Shown: in pieces, positions 49,100 to 61,006 of the stretch | How positions within the stretch are numbered: the stretch's first letter is position 1 | Layout: every line of letters begins with the position of its first letter | NCBI RefSeq assembly: GCF_028453695.1 | Contig: NC_135774.1 | Coordinates: 20,956,001-21,020,000 of the forward strand | DNA: 64,000 nt | From: Augochlora pura | Taxonomy: Eukaryota; Arthropoda; Insecta; Hymenoptera; Halictidae | Reading direction: 5' to 3' | The notes under the pieces: model-generated | Seen by the model: the letters and a program-made list of their open reading frames with translations, nothing else | Told to the model about the DNA's origin: nothing | Databases searched by the model: none | Translations under genes and position numbers: made by a program

Positions 49100-51450
49100 C
49101 GTTGAACGAGTTTCTTAAATCAAAAGATCAGGTTCGTAGAACTAATCTATAAACGTTGGCGAGTATAATGATAATTGAAAAGTATATTCGTCGATTAATT
49201 TGCGTCGAACGCTGCGCCGTAAAGGTTAACATATATGTTAATTAAAAAATTGGAAATTTTTGAAAACATGAAATTTTAATGGAAAAACATGGAAATTTTT
49301 TAAGAAATTAAACATGGCCCAGTTATACATACAAAATTTACATTAAATTAAGCATGAATTACGTGATATCTCATTTTTTTTCAAAACTTGCATAAGCTTA
49401 GGAGTATACAATATTTACATAAACTTATACAAGGAATAAACTTGGACTTTGATTTTTTCTTTTACATCGTCATTTTTATTTTACATTTGCAAACTACGGT
49501 AAACAGAATTCGATCGAGAAATATCGAGAATATCGAAATATCGAAAGATAAATGAAACAGAGTGAAACGAGAGAAATGAAAAGCCGAATGAAAATTTTAG
49601 GTGTATCGTTACATTGGCCAGCGTGGCATTCGATGTGTATCGATTAACATTCGCTGACCAACTAAAAGGTCTTTAAATCGCATTGTAATAGTAAACATCT
49701 CTTTTCCCCGGGGATGGGAGCTATAAATACCATCGCCACTACGGAATTAACATTGTTGTCAATTCGCATCGATTTACGATAACTGCTCAGTGCCAAACTT
49801 GCGTACCGAATTAAACGCACTTGTTACCGATCTTTTGTATTCATCTATCTCGGCCAAATTAACTTCATAATTATTGTAAAAAAGAGGTAAAAAATCAATA
49901 GAGAAAAAGTAATTCACCTTGGAAATAATTTCAGATTTTTAATTTTTATCTTCTTGATCGAAATAGTGATTGACTAAAATATGACTAAAATTTTATAATA
50001 TAAATGATTAAAACGTGTTAACTAGGAAGAGTATATTATTCAGTTTGGTAAAAATAGTATTACATGACATTTTTAGAAGGTGACCATTTCGACAAAAATA
50101 GTGTTCGATTGATATTTTACGAGACCGTTCACCCCTGTGATAAAATTACCATTCGATGAAAATCCCTCTGGTAAAATTAGTATGGAATCAAAATTGCAAG
50201 AGGTATACTTCTACCCTGAAGGTACAGCTAATATTACATTAGAATTCTAAAATAGCGTTTAATTAAAATTTTAGGAAATTATTCACCCCTTTGGAAAAAA
50301 ATGGTGTTAAATAAAAACTGTAGGAGATAATTATTTACTAATTTCTTTGGTAGAAGATAATGTTCATAGTATAACAATAGCTTGTTCTTAATAGTTCATA
50401 AAATATTGCTTTAATTGTTTGGTATTGCAGTGCAATATTTAACCTTTTCAAAGAGTACGAAGTCGGTTAACTTTCTCGTTGAACGATACTAGAAAAGTAA
50501 ATTAATAATGTCAGTCCTATGGGGTGATTTGCACACGGCGTGCCTACGCGTTTACGAAAAACTCCAAGACAGCATCGGTAACTCATAACCGACCATGGAA
50601 GAGTATAAGATTTATGATACGCCACTAATATTGATGCACAAGAAAAACTCCGCGTCTCTACCTCTGGCACGAAATGAAGTAATAAAACGCCTGCCAAAAA
50701 CTTTATCTCCAAAATAGCAAAGTGGCTATACGCTTGCATCGTAAATCTTGTTTAAATTAAATTCATGCACTTCTAACAGGCTGCAATAGTTGATTCGATT
50801 ATTTTCGGACACGCTGTATATAGAATATAAAATCTATAAAGCGTAGTTTCCCAATTTCCAGTTCTCATTTAACCAATTAATATTTTCACTTTTTGACTGA
50901 AATTTGTTGAAAATAATTTAATGGCTATTTTTTACAATTTGGTTAAAATTTGAAAAATTTATTCTACCTTTAGACGTCCGAATATTCTGTAACTCGACCG
51001 CGGATCCTCATATTTTTATGTTCAATCTCCGTTAATAACATTTCTACTTCGTTCCGATTTAATATAAATCTGTCGTGTGCTGGAGAAATATTGTGTTCCA
51101 ATCGGATAAAACAGAAGTTGAAGTGATCTCGACGTCATATAAAAGATATTGATATCGTACACGGTTGACTCCGTTCTCTTGCGAGCTACAATATTGCATC
51201 AACGAAAAGACTTAATTCCATTTAAAAAAAAAAAATCGAGAAGTGTTAATAATAACATTTGTTATTGAAACAAGAGTCAATATAAACATTTGCCAGTGAT
51301 TTCAACGTGTCAGTATATAAACAATCTGTATAAACAATAAAATACGGCGTCACTGAAACGATGAAAACATTTTTGGTGGAATAATCGTCGGCGATTTCAA
51401 GTCAACCCAAACTGAACGCTTTGTGTATAAAATAAAAATGGCTAAATTGA
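49100..51450. other. AT-rich interval with one promoter-like site
   Basis: Mostly AT-rich without repeats. The minus-strand frame at 50467-50739 is unrecognised. A GGACACGCTGTATA motif at about 50808-50821 resembles the AGGGTGT-type terminus of 40710-41022. The promoter-like site at 49725-49770 is listed separately. Confidence 0.4.
49725..49770 (+). promoter_or_regulatory. TATA plus initiator-like motif (candidate)
   Basis: TATAAATA (about 49732-49739) is followed about 28 bases on by TCAATT, close to the arthropod initiator TCAKTY at the expected spacing. No reading frame or exon is recognised downstream, so it may be chance. Confidence 0.28.
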
Positions 51451-51454
51451 CAAT

Positions 51455-51697
51455 TTAACCCTCTTAGTGCCGGCCGAAAGAGTCTGTATCTGAGCGAAAT
51501 GTTTAAAACTCGTTTGATGAAGTTTGATAAAGTTTCGGGAAGAAATTGCAAGAATTTTGAAAAGTCTGATTAATAACAAATTCAAAAGAGGAGAAGAAAT
51601 AAGAAATGAATTTGTTGTTTGATAAAAATATTAAGAAAACTATCTTTCCAACAATAGCCAGCAACGATATATCTTTGTTCGATGCTGAGATGGTTAA
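51455..51697. mobile_element. TTAA-bounded element, decayed ends
   Basis: The left end TTAACCCTCTTAGTGCCGG and the right end in reverse TTAACCATCTCAGCATCGA match at most positions over 17 bases. Non-coding, 243 bp. Confidence 0.55.
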
Positions 51698-51829
51698 ACA
51701 ACGTAAACTTTAATCAATTAAAAATTAAAAAATAAAAAAAAATTAAAAAAGAACCTAACCGTAGCCCAAGGACATCCAGAATATCCCAGAAGACCAAAAT
51801 TGGCTTGCGACAGTGTCAGTCGACGTAAC

Positions 51830-52700
51830 AGAAAACTCCGTGACAAACGTCGAATAATTTCTACGATCCGGCGATAAGGATTAAAGGGAAGGACAGAGGC
51901 GTGTCCCGCGACCGAGCATCAGATCGGTGTTATTGAGATTCGAACCGTTGTGCGGCCGTGCATTGACCGATGAAACCAGCGCGGTCGGGAGAGGCGAACG
52001 CGTTCTCCGCGAGCCGGCTCTCTGTATTAGACAGACAGGAAAACAATATTCGCAAAAAGCCCCGGGTCGGTCTCCGGTTCCTCGTGAAAGCTGTCGCTAA
52101 ACTTTGCCCGCTCCTCCCCCCGGTCGCAGCTTGATAGGAAGCTTTGAAGTATCGCGTATAGGTTCCTGCGTTTTTGCAAGTGACTGGAGGGAGAGCAGAA
52201 AGGTTTCGAAAGCCGCGCCACTGGAAACCGGCAAAGGGTTACCGTGTCCATTTATTGTGCAGCGACGGAGTGTGTGGTCTCTGGCCCTTTCGTGACTAGA
52301 GGGCCCCGCCGAGGGTACTCTCTCTTTTTCTATTTCTCTCTCTCTCTCTCTCTCTTTCCTTTTTTTCCCTTCTTTCGTTTTTCTCCGTTTCGTTTTTGTA
52401 CCTCCTACCCATCAAGCGCGTGCACACCGCTCGAACATTTGAAACGGGTTTTTAGCCGGGTACCCCGCGTACGACTCTTTCCGTTCTTAGTCCCGGCGAA
52501 TCTCGTATACCTGAACCGCCGATAAATCCTAGCTTGTTATCTGTTCGGAAAGTCTTTAATTAATTTGCTTATGTAACGCTGCGTCAGTCAGGGCGTCCGT
52601 GTTTACATTTTCTCTGTACAATGCGCTGCTTCTTCGTGGGACTGCGAAAGGGATGAAAAGGTAACGGAACGCCTGTCACCCTAGCGTCGCTACCTTAAAA
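51830..52700. other. GC-rich block with (TC)n
   Basis: A CpG-rich block with a (CT)n stretch at 52332-52355. Frames on both strands (52027-52251 minus, 52244-52525 plus) are unrecognised. A solitary GGCAAAGGGTTA end-like motif lies at about 52231. Confidence 0.4.
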
Positions 52701-53151
52701 CGTGCTCCTCGGATGGGTGAGTGCGCATCGACTATAGAGACTGCGAAAAATTACGTCAGAAACTCAAATAGTTACGTAACATTTCACGAGTATGATACTT
52801 ATTCGACATGGCTATGGGAAACTACGATTGCAGAAGGGGATTTGGTTGCTGATATTTTCAATATTGTTAATATTCACAGTGAATGATTTTCTTAATTAAC
52901 AACTGTTGGAGATATGTGTTTACAATCCGCGTGCGACTTGAGAGGAGGTTTGGAGATGTGTGATTGGTGAGCGTGCGCTGTAGTCGATTGAGAGTTCTCG
53001 CCGGATGTAGACGCATGGACAAAGGTTTATTCAATATATATATATAGATTTAAGTAAATATATTCCTATAACTCTAACAACAACAATAGCGAATTAAGAT
53101 ATTTAAATGTCAGCAAAAAATCTCAATGTTCTTATTAATTAATTATTTATT

Positions 53152-53240
53152 ATTGGTTAAGAACAAGATCCTCTTTTGAGGTGATTGGTTAAGAACAAGA
53201 TCCTCTTTTGAGGTGATTGGTTAAGAACACAATCCTCAAG
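53152..53240. repeat. Minisatellite, 32 bp x 2.8
   Basis: The unit ATTGGTTAAGAACAAGATCC continues with TCTTTTGAGGTG. The first two copies are identical and the third is diverged and partial. Each unit contains an inverted CCTC/GAGG pair. Confidence 0.92.
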
Positions 53241-53822
53241 ATTGTCTTTCCATCATTTATTTATGTTCCACTATTTACGGTCTTTGTTTTCTTCGATTAC
53301 TTGAGACTATCGCCAATTATACGCAACTGTTGCTACGTTTCCAAGGGCGTGATGCGCGTATTGCTTCGACGAAATTAGTTTTGTCTAAGTCGCGTACAAA
53401 CATCGACGACAGCGCACGCGACATTGGATAGCCATTTCTTCGTTCGACAGCAAGCTCGCAGCACGATAAGATGGCACTGAACGACAGGTAGCATGCTACA
53501 GGTTGGGCAGCGTTGCCCAAGCAGTATCACGCCTTTATGGAAACACACAAAATGGATAACGACAACGCGATCGTACGCTGCGTCGACGAAACACCAGTCC
53601 TTGTACTTTTGTTATAACTTTTTACAAATCACGTAAAGCCAACGTTCACTTAACATGTATCTCTTATTTTTGCTTGCAGAATGCTGGAAAGGTTTTGCTA
53701 AAAAACTGGAACACTCTAAATGACTTAAATGTTATGATAATTATTGTATTTGTAAATTATATTAAACAGCAATTAATTATTATAATATTGAGGATTTTTC
53801 GTGTGCAGAATAACATCTGTAT

Positions 53823-54024
53823 TTAACACTAGAAAGACGGGAACTTGAAGACTGAAATGAAGGAGGAGGAGGGGGGGGGGCAACAACAACGATTAATAAA
53901 CGCATTTACATGTTGTAGAAAACGTCACAAAATTATAAGAAGCTGTGTCATTATTTACATAATTATTTTTCCAATTGAAATTGAAAAGCAGTCAAAATGA
54001 CTTGCTTAGGCAATCTAGCGTTAA
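53823..54024. mobile_element. TTAA-bounded element, CACTAGAAAGACGG end (piggyBac-like MITE)
   Basis: The left end is TTAACACTAGAAAGACGGG and the right end in reverse is TTAACGCTAGATTGCC. The CACTAGAAAGA start on TTAA closely resembles the termini of piggyBac elements. A GTCAAAATGAC palindrome lies near the right end, as in 9808-10029. The body is 202 bp and includes a 10-G run at 53871-53880. Confidence 0.7.
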
Positions 54025-54056
54025 TTATTTGTTACTAGTAATTTCCATCGGACTCG

Positions 54057-54078
54057 TCGAAGTACGGCAAGGGGTTAA
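54057..54078. mobile_element. Solitary end of the CCCCTTGCCGTACTT family
   Basis: GAAGTACGGCAAGGGGTTAA matches the terminus of the element at 47892, including TTAA. No partner end of the same type is found to the left, so it is a truncated copy. Confidence 0.55.
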
Positions 54079-54099
54079 TGGCGCCCGCACACGTTTGGT

Positions 54100-55240
54100 T
54101 ATTTTTAACTTCCAGTTTGTGTTCTCATATTTGGGAGGCTAGTTAAGCCGCGAGTATACGATGGTGTTGCAAGACTCGACGACTCCGATGATCGCAGAGC
54201 TTCGGCTGCTGGACTTTTATGAGCCGAAAGTGAGAAGGTCTTCTGGTTTTAAAGAGAATTTCTAGAGTAGTCCTTGGAATTTCCTTTTAACTCGTAAAAG
54301 TCGAAAGGCTCCGCGATTTTAATATGTAAAGTACTTCGCCGGTGTTTCGACTTATAAAAGTTTCAGCTTGGAATAATTGTCTACATCATTTATTATCTTT
54401 CTCGATCGCTTGATATACTTTTTATACCTTTTTATTGTAAATTTTACATCTGTAATTATAGACATTATATTTTTACTTAACTATTTCAATTTCTTATATT
54501 TTTACCAACGATTAATGTGTAATATAAAACGTGTCACCTGTCAATGCAAAAAGATCAAATTATTAAAATGCATCGAAATGGTAAAATTTTTAACACTTGC
54601 AAATATTATGCGCTAGCAGGCGCGCACGCGTTAGCAAGAGCCAGGTAAAATTTCTGGACGAAACGAAACACGAATTAACGAAAAAGAGCGCCGTTAAAGC
54701 ACGCTATAACGCGGGAAATCAGAATTCATGGACCAATCTCGATGGAAATTACGTACGCTTGTACGGTTACAATATTCTGACAGAAATATATAAAACCGAT
54801 ATTTTGTTTGAAACACTGGACTCGCTGAAACTCATGTTTCCAGTTACTTGTTTAATTCGTATTGAGATATTAAAACCACTTCCAGAACACGGTAAATATT
54901 GATTCCGGCAAAAATGTACTCGAACGCAAACAATGCGTAACTCCGAGGGGAATTAGCACTTCATTAAAATATGATTCGATATTTCAAATGTTCAAAAGAC
55001 TTGAATTGCTCATCGGGCGCGGAATTTCAGCCGGATGTAAGCACGGTAAACGCTGAAACTAATTAATATAAAATAACGTAAATATTTGAATGACGAAAAT
55101 ACGCGGCAGCTTCCTAACATTTATTTTCTTTGTGTGCTCTCCAATATTTAGTTTTGTTAAAATGCGAAATTTGTTATATGGTCGACCAGAGACGTTCTAC
55201 GCTTGATCTCGTAATCGATCGTGCATTACAGTACACTTTT
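54100..55240. other. Interval with no recognised feature
   Basis: Mixed composition. The plus-strand frame at 54597-54902 is open for 101 codons, but the translation matches nothing I know and the frame begins inside AT-rich sequence. Confidence 0.4.
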
Positions 55241-55250
55241 GTAAATTGTA

Positions 55251-55430
55251 TATTTTCTAATATATATTTGATTGGCGTGGTTTCTAATGTTCATTTGATT
55301 AGTATATCTTCTAATATTCATTCGATTAGTATAGCTTCTAATGTTCATTTGATTAGTACATTTTCTAACGTTTCATTGATGAATTTTTAATATTTGTTTG
55401 ATTAGTATATCTTCTATACATTTATTTGAT
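55251..55430 (+). repeat. Minisatellite, 27 bp x ~6
   Basis: The unit is TCTAATGTTCATTTGATTAG followed by TATAT or a variant. The 27-base period keeps a frame open (55130-55390), giving nine-residue repeats like SNVHLISIA. The array is diverged and probably non-coding. Confidence 0.85.
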
Positions 55431-56645
55431 TTGAGGAATCCAATTGATATAATTTTTCGATATCAAATTTTGCAACATTTCAAAGTTATACTGCAAACAT
55501 ACCTGGACTTTTGCGATCGTATGTGTGTTTGCCGTGCTGGACTTTTCGGTATCGTAATCGAAGTGGACACCTTGAGGAAGGTCATAACGCCGTGCTATCG
55601 TAATTATCGATATTCGATATCTGACAATGATTGTTTACATCGTAACATCCCACTTATCGCGAAGAATATTTACGCGTGTGAATCTTTACATTGATAACCA
55701 GTGTTTGCATTATATAAAATTTACATTGCAGTTCAAGCCTGCGAAGGTTGAAAACTCGCAATTTATGTTCCACATTTTCTTCATAAAGAAATGCATGTCT
55801 TGAAATAGATTCATTTTTTAACTTCAATATTTATTAATAAATATCTTTCTAGTTAAACTACATACTTACGAAACTGTTGATAATTATGGTAAAAAGATTA
55901 AAAACGTTTGTTTCATCAAATCTGTATCAATGCAATCTTTTATCTAATTTTATATAAACAATTCTATTATTTTATATAATTATTTCTGAGGTTTTATCGT
56001 TTTATATTTTCTTTAACATTTACCTACTACATATACTCAATTTAATAATAACTATTATACTATCTTCAACATTTACCTACTGCATGTACTCAATTTAATC
56101 ATAATTATTCTATAATCAACATTGACTTGCCATATATTCCATTTAGTAATTATTATTATACCGTCTTCAACATATCAAAATTATCGTAATCGACATTTTA
56201 CTTGTGTCGAGTTTTCGTTTCGAATATTTGCTTAAGCAATTTTTATTTTGCACAAAGAACCACGGTCTAGGCATTACCTCTTAATCAGATTTATGAACCC
56301 GAAGAATATTACTCGTAATACAGATTCAAATACTGCCCTCTTATTCACCATGAGAGCCAGGACATAACTAATAATAAGACGGATTCGTAGGATATAGGAC
56401 AGTGCCGCGTAAATTAGGTTGAGCAACATAACCGCTCACCTGCCGGTCAAATTATGAAGATAAATGAATAGGATTTCCATAATTTCTGGCGGAGTGTCTC
56501 CGCAACGTTTTCACGGTGCTAACTCGAAAATTACGTTTTTCAAATTATATCGCTTTTGTCGCTAGACTGCGACACATAATTGTACATAACAATAATTTTA
56601 ATAACACCTGCCGCTGCTGCATAATGTTTTAATTAATAACTAGTC

Positions 56646-56846
56646 TGAATATATAAGTAATTTCTAAAAAATATTATCATTGAATATTTAAGCAATTTAA
56701 AAAAAATATTATTATTGGATATTTAAGCAATTTAAAAAAAATATTATTATTGAATATTTAAGCAATTTTTTAAAAATATTATTATTGAATATTTAAGCAA
56801 TTTTTAAAAAATATTATTATTGAATATTTAAGCAATTTTTTATTTT
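56646..56846. repeat. Minisatellite, ~35 bp x 5.5
   Basis: The unit GAATATTTAAGCAATTTTTT continues with AAAAATATTATTATT. Inner copies are nearly identical. Confidence 0.92.
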
Positions 56847-57320
56847 AACTTCTTTTAATTAAAAAATTAAGTTACTCTCCACGCTGTTCCCTGTGTCTTG
56901 TAACTGGTTATGGCAATTTTTATTTCGCATAGACATTTGCAGTCTATTAAAAATTACCATAAAATGGCGCGAGTACTCTTTATTAAAGATCCAGAAGAAC
57001 TCCATGAATAACAGTCAATTATCACCTGCACGTTATTGTCTCGTGTAAGATGCGCGATCAAATTGAAAACGCGAAAGGTTTATTTGCAGAACAAGTAATA
57101 AATACATGTGCACGTATTAAAATACTATACATACAAATATATTAATTATTTGCGAATGCGATCCGCTGTCATATTACCAGCAGCCGACTTTCGATACCAT
57201 TATTCTGGAATCGACGATCCGTGGCTATGATTCCGAACAAATAATTGCATCATTTAATCAATAACACAGTGGACTAGTACAGCTGGTTACTGTGCGATGA
57301 CCAATTGCTCTGGCTTCCGT

Positions 57321-57454
57321 TTGCTTTCAAGCATAATTAACTCTATATATCTGTATAATAAGAAGTATAAAATTTTGTTGTCGAAAATAAACAAAATAAA
57401 AGAATAAACAAATTCTTATTCGATAAAAATAGAGTTAATTACTCTCGAAAACAA
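57321..57454. mobile_element. Small MITE with ~33-bp inverted repeats
   Basis: The left arm contains AATTAACTCTATATATC and the right arm in reverse AATTAACTCTATTTTTATC, both preceded by TTG-TTTC-AG-like sequence. The centre is AT-rich and non-coding, and the element is 134 bp overall. Confidence 0.6.
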
Positions 57455-58095
57455 TAACTTTTATTGCATCTACCATTTGGAAGATACAGAAATATTCCAA
57501 ATGCAGGCAAATAAATTTTCGTTAGCAAAGTTTAATCTTTAACCCTTTCCAGCCAAAAAGATTGCATTCTTAAGGACAAGTAACTGAGCCAAGTTGATTT
57601 AATTTGGTAAAGTTTTAAAACAGAGAGCTCCACAAATTTCGTAGATAATACAAATAATAATTATTATAACATTCTTAAAGAAGTATATCAAAAAATAAAA
57701 ATTATATTTATCAGAAAAATCTAAACCCGCCTTAAATATAGTCAGCAATCGATATACTATTTTCTTGTCAACACTATAAGAGGTAATGATAATGCAAATA
57801 CATAATATTGTAAATATTAAATTGTTGTATTGCGTGCGCAATTTTTGAATCGCACGCGCGAATGATAACGTTGAGATATTTTTACTTTTCTTTTAGTTTC
57901 GTAACTCGTACGTGTACTTAGGGGTTGTAAGCCGAGATTTTACAACGAGCGGATGCAAGATGTCAGCACAAAATTTGGCGTCCGAGGAGACACTTTTACG
58001 GTCGTGGAAAGAAAGTTCGCGAATTCTGGCCAGAAAATTTATAATAGTCCGATGCAGCTATAGCTGTCTTTATCGGGAAACTTCATGACTCGTGG

Positions 58096-58190
58096 CTTCA
58101 AGAAACTGCACCCACGCGTCGTACCCTCAAGAAGGTGCCCCCCCACGCAATGTATCCTTGAAACTGTACCCACGGCGTACGTACGTTATG
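58096..58190. repeat. Degenerate ~30-bp tandem repeat x 3
   Basis: Three successive segments have the form TCAAGAAACTGCACCCACG or a variant, followed by a CGTAC-like stretch. Confidence 0.55.
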
Positions 58191-58559
58191 AAATGACTCA
58201 CCCTACCTTTCCGGGAGCAACAACCCCTCCACCATAATTTCCGATTATTTACTATTAACACATATTCGTCCGCACGGCGAAGATACGTCGTTTCTATATT
58301 ACAGGAAATAATCGATAAAATCAATTAATAAAATCATAAATATAATTTATATTAAAATGATAAAATAAATATTTATGATAAAATAAAATCAATTCTAATT
58401 TTTACCACAGATTATTTTAATCAAAGATGGTGTATTAACAATATAAGCATCGCTGAAAAATATCTTTAACAAGTTACGTTGTTTTTATATAAACCATATT
58501 ATTTCTGCAAACAGTGTCAATAAATATTGTCATTTTGTGAATGGCGGTGCGAATAAATT

Positions 58560-58690
58560 ACCGGACGAATATGTGTTCAGATAACAGGCATAAAATAATA
58601 AATAATAAGCGTATAAAATAATAGATAATAACCTAAAAAAATTAATAAATAATAACCGTATAAAATAGTAAACGATAACCGCATAAAATC
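58560..58690. repeat. AT-rich degenerate repeat, ~30-40 bp x 3-4
   Basis: GTATAAAATAATAGATAATAAC and similar units recur across the stretch (the core recurs as CGTATAAAATAGTAAACG). Confidence 0.5.
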
Positions 58691-59469
58691 CGCGCCATGC
58701 TATATTCTTTGATCGGAAATTTCCGCAGCAACTTCCAACCCCCGTAACTTCTAACTCCGGTCTCCTGAGCGCACTTTTCGTTTCCGGCAAGAGTGCATTG
58801 ACTCGCCAGCATTCGAGTTCACGATTTTGATCGAATACATGCTGCCAGAGGTAGCTAGTGGTCATAGAAAGTTAGTTCGTTGTACAAAGTTCAGCAGCAC
58901 CGTCAGCGACCGTGTTAAATACTGCGCGGGTATAACAGGGGCCACCGAAGAATATAGGGTACGCTGATCCAACCGCCCGAGATGTTAGAGACTGGTGGAG
59001 CCAGTTACCGTGGGCTGGCCAATTACTATACTCAAGCATAACAGGCTTTATACGTACACAATAAGACGTATTATATTTGTTTTATTTAAATTTAATTAAC
59101 TCGGTAGTTTATTTATTGAACAATTTTTGCTCTATCGGTTCATTACCGTGCGAAGGATAAACTAACATAATCATAAATCTCCAATTTAATTCTGTCATAT
59201 TTTTGAAGAGAATAAATATAAATATGTAGTTCTAGTAAAACAGTCAAATGTGAAATATTGAATGATTTATGACGATATCGCAAATTTTTCATAGAAAATA
59301 CAATTGACTAAGTTATGTCAAATGTAAAATTTTTAATATGAATATTATTGAGTATTTAATATTAATATTAAAGTATTCGAAGAACATTCGATATCACAAG
59401 AAACTATAAATAAAAGAAACTCTGAAAATTGACCTTCGAATTCTAAAGAAACGTCGATTAAATAGCTAA

Positions 59470-60645
59470 AGTTGTTTTTAGTATCGAGGTCCGCCACCCG
59501 AGCGCAGTAATTGGCTCTCGTCGGCCCCTACGTACACAGAACCCCTAAATTCCTTTTAAGAGCGAGACCTTCGCGGGGGGTGGGATCAAAGCTATCGGCA
59601 ACACAACATTCCGTGATAAACGCGCGATTCCCATTCCGTTCCCGAAAGTAAGAGAAAAATAGCGGCGCCGGGGCGTCGAAAAAACGAGCTTTCGCAAGGG
59701 ACGTCAATCTGAGATCCAAACTTTCTAAAAACCGCAAGTTTTCGCTGACGTGACTTACCCCGGATCTCGAAACCTATCTATCTATCCCCATCCCGGCCTC
59801 GCAACGAAAGATCTCCGGAGCTCGTTTCTTCGCCAACAGACGAAGCGTTTCTTCGAGCGACAACGAGAGCACGGGGAGGGGGCGAGGGCAGAGGGTAGAG
59901 GGTAGAGGGTAGAGGAAGAGGAATAGGAAGACGACGAAGGGAGGCAGAGAACGAAGTGGAAGGGCAGGAAGAACAGGAAGACGAGAAGGAAGATAGGGTC
60001 GAGGGGGTGGGTTTCGTTATCGGCGGTTAAATGGGTTACGCTCGATGCAAGCCGAAATCACGGCTGGCTCGGCCCGTTACCGAGTTCCGCTCCTTTCGCA
60101 TCTTCCTCCTCTTATCGGGTTGGCTTCTTTTGTCGTCCGGCTTTGTCCGTACAAGGCCATTGTGCCGCGCGGGTTTCTCCGCCGTGTGTTCGGCTCCGCC
60201 CCCGCCTACAAGACTGCATACGTTCGTCGGGACGCGATACAGGCCGATCCGCGTTTGCTCCGCGGGTCACTCGACGCGCCGTTTTCTACGTGCCCTCTTA
60301 TTTCTCATTCGGCCGCGCTGACCCCTAAAGCGAACGTTTCTGCGCGCGACGGGGACCTGCGTGCTCGCTCGTGCCGCGTGCTCTCGTGATCGTGCTCATG
60401 CCGGCGCTCATGCCGCACAGCGCTCGTACTCGCCTTTCCTTTCGGCTAATCGTATCGGCAATTGAAATCGGACACTGACGAGCGCTCGCGCACGATCGAG
60501 ACGACTTCTCGTCGTCGGCGGCGGTGTCTCGTCCGTGATGAACGTGCTCCGGATGGAACGGACGAGATGACAAGGGCCCGTGGACCCGTGCGCGAACACA
60601 CAATACCATGCTGCTATCCGTTATGCAGGAACGTTTGCAGTTTTC
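59470..60645 (-). other. GC-rich block with donor-like site; candidate upstream exon region
   Basis: A CpG-rich block with a purine-rich plus strand at 59872-60013 (AGAGGGT units). Read on the minus strand, GATCCGGG/GTAAGTCAC forms a strong splice donor at 59753-59754, so the block could hold a non-coding first exon of a minus-strand gene such as the semaphorin. Open frames (60031-60389 plus, 60325-60609 minus) are unrecognised. The exon proposal rests on one donor and composition only. Confidence 0.25.
59872..60013 (+). repeat. Purine-rich tract with (AGAGGGT)n
   Basis: Almost continuous A/G on the plus strand, including AGAGGGTAGAGGGTAGAGG. It is a candidate for triplex formation and a likely polymorphic tract. 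Confidence 0.8.
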
Positions 60646-60646
60646 T

Positions 60647-60890
60647 TTAACACGTTGACTGCCGACAATCGACCACTACAATACTCACACAGTTAAAACA
60701 ATTTAATTAATTAAAGCGAAGCATAGAAAGTTAATATTTATCATAAGGGATGTTATTAGAACTCTTTCGCATTCGAAACATTCTAGTCAAATTCAATTTA
60801 TTCGAATATATTACAATAAAAATGAATTTTCAAGATTGGTCAAAAATTAGTGTCACCCATATTTGGGTGAGGCGGCGCTCAACGTGTTAA
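60647..60890. mobile_element. TTAA-bounded element, CACGTTGA ends
   Basis: It starts TTAACACGTTGACTGCCG and its right end in reverse is TTAACACGTTGAGCGCCG. A perfect subterminal hairpin, TCACCCATATTTGGGTGA, lies at 60853-60870. Non-coding, 244 bp, same family as 33587-33914. Confidence 0.85.
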
Positions 60891-61006
60891 GGATTTCGCC
60901 GGCGGTTATCGTTTGGCTAAAATTCGCCTGTTCGTTGTCGAATTTTCTGCTTTTACGATCGCTTCGATTGTTATGCAGAACTTTGTTTTTTATAATGAGG
61001 AATTGA

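Noticed and set aside
56430..56520. Minus-strand hydrophobic start (MEILFIYLHNLTG) with a CAG/GTGAGC donor
   Set aside because: The phase does not match the semaphorin exon and no other partner exon is evident; too short to call.
46832..56846. Possible CRISPR-like arrays among the tandem repeats
   Set aside because: The units are contiguous with no unique spacers and the DNA is clearly animal nuclear sequence.
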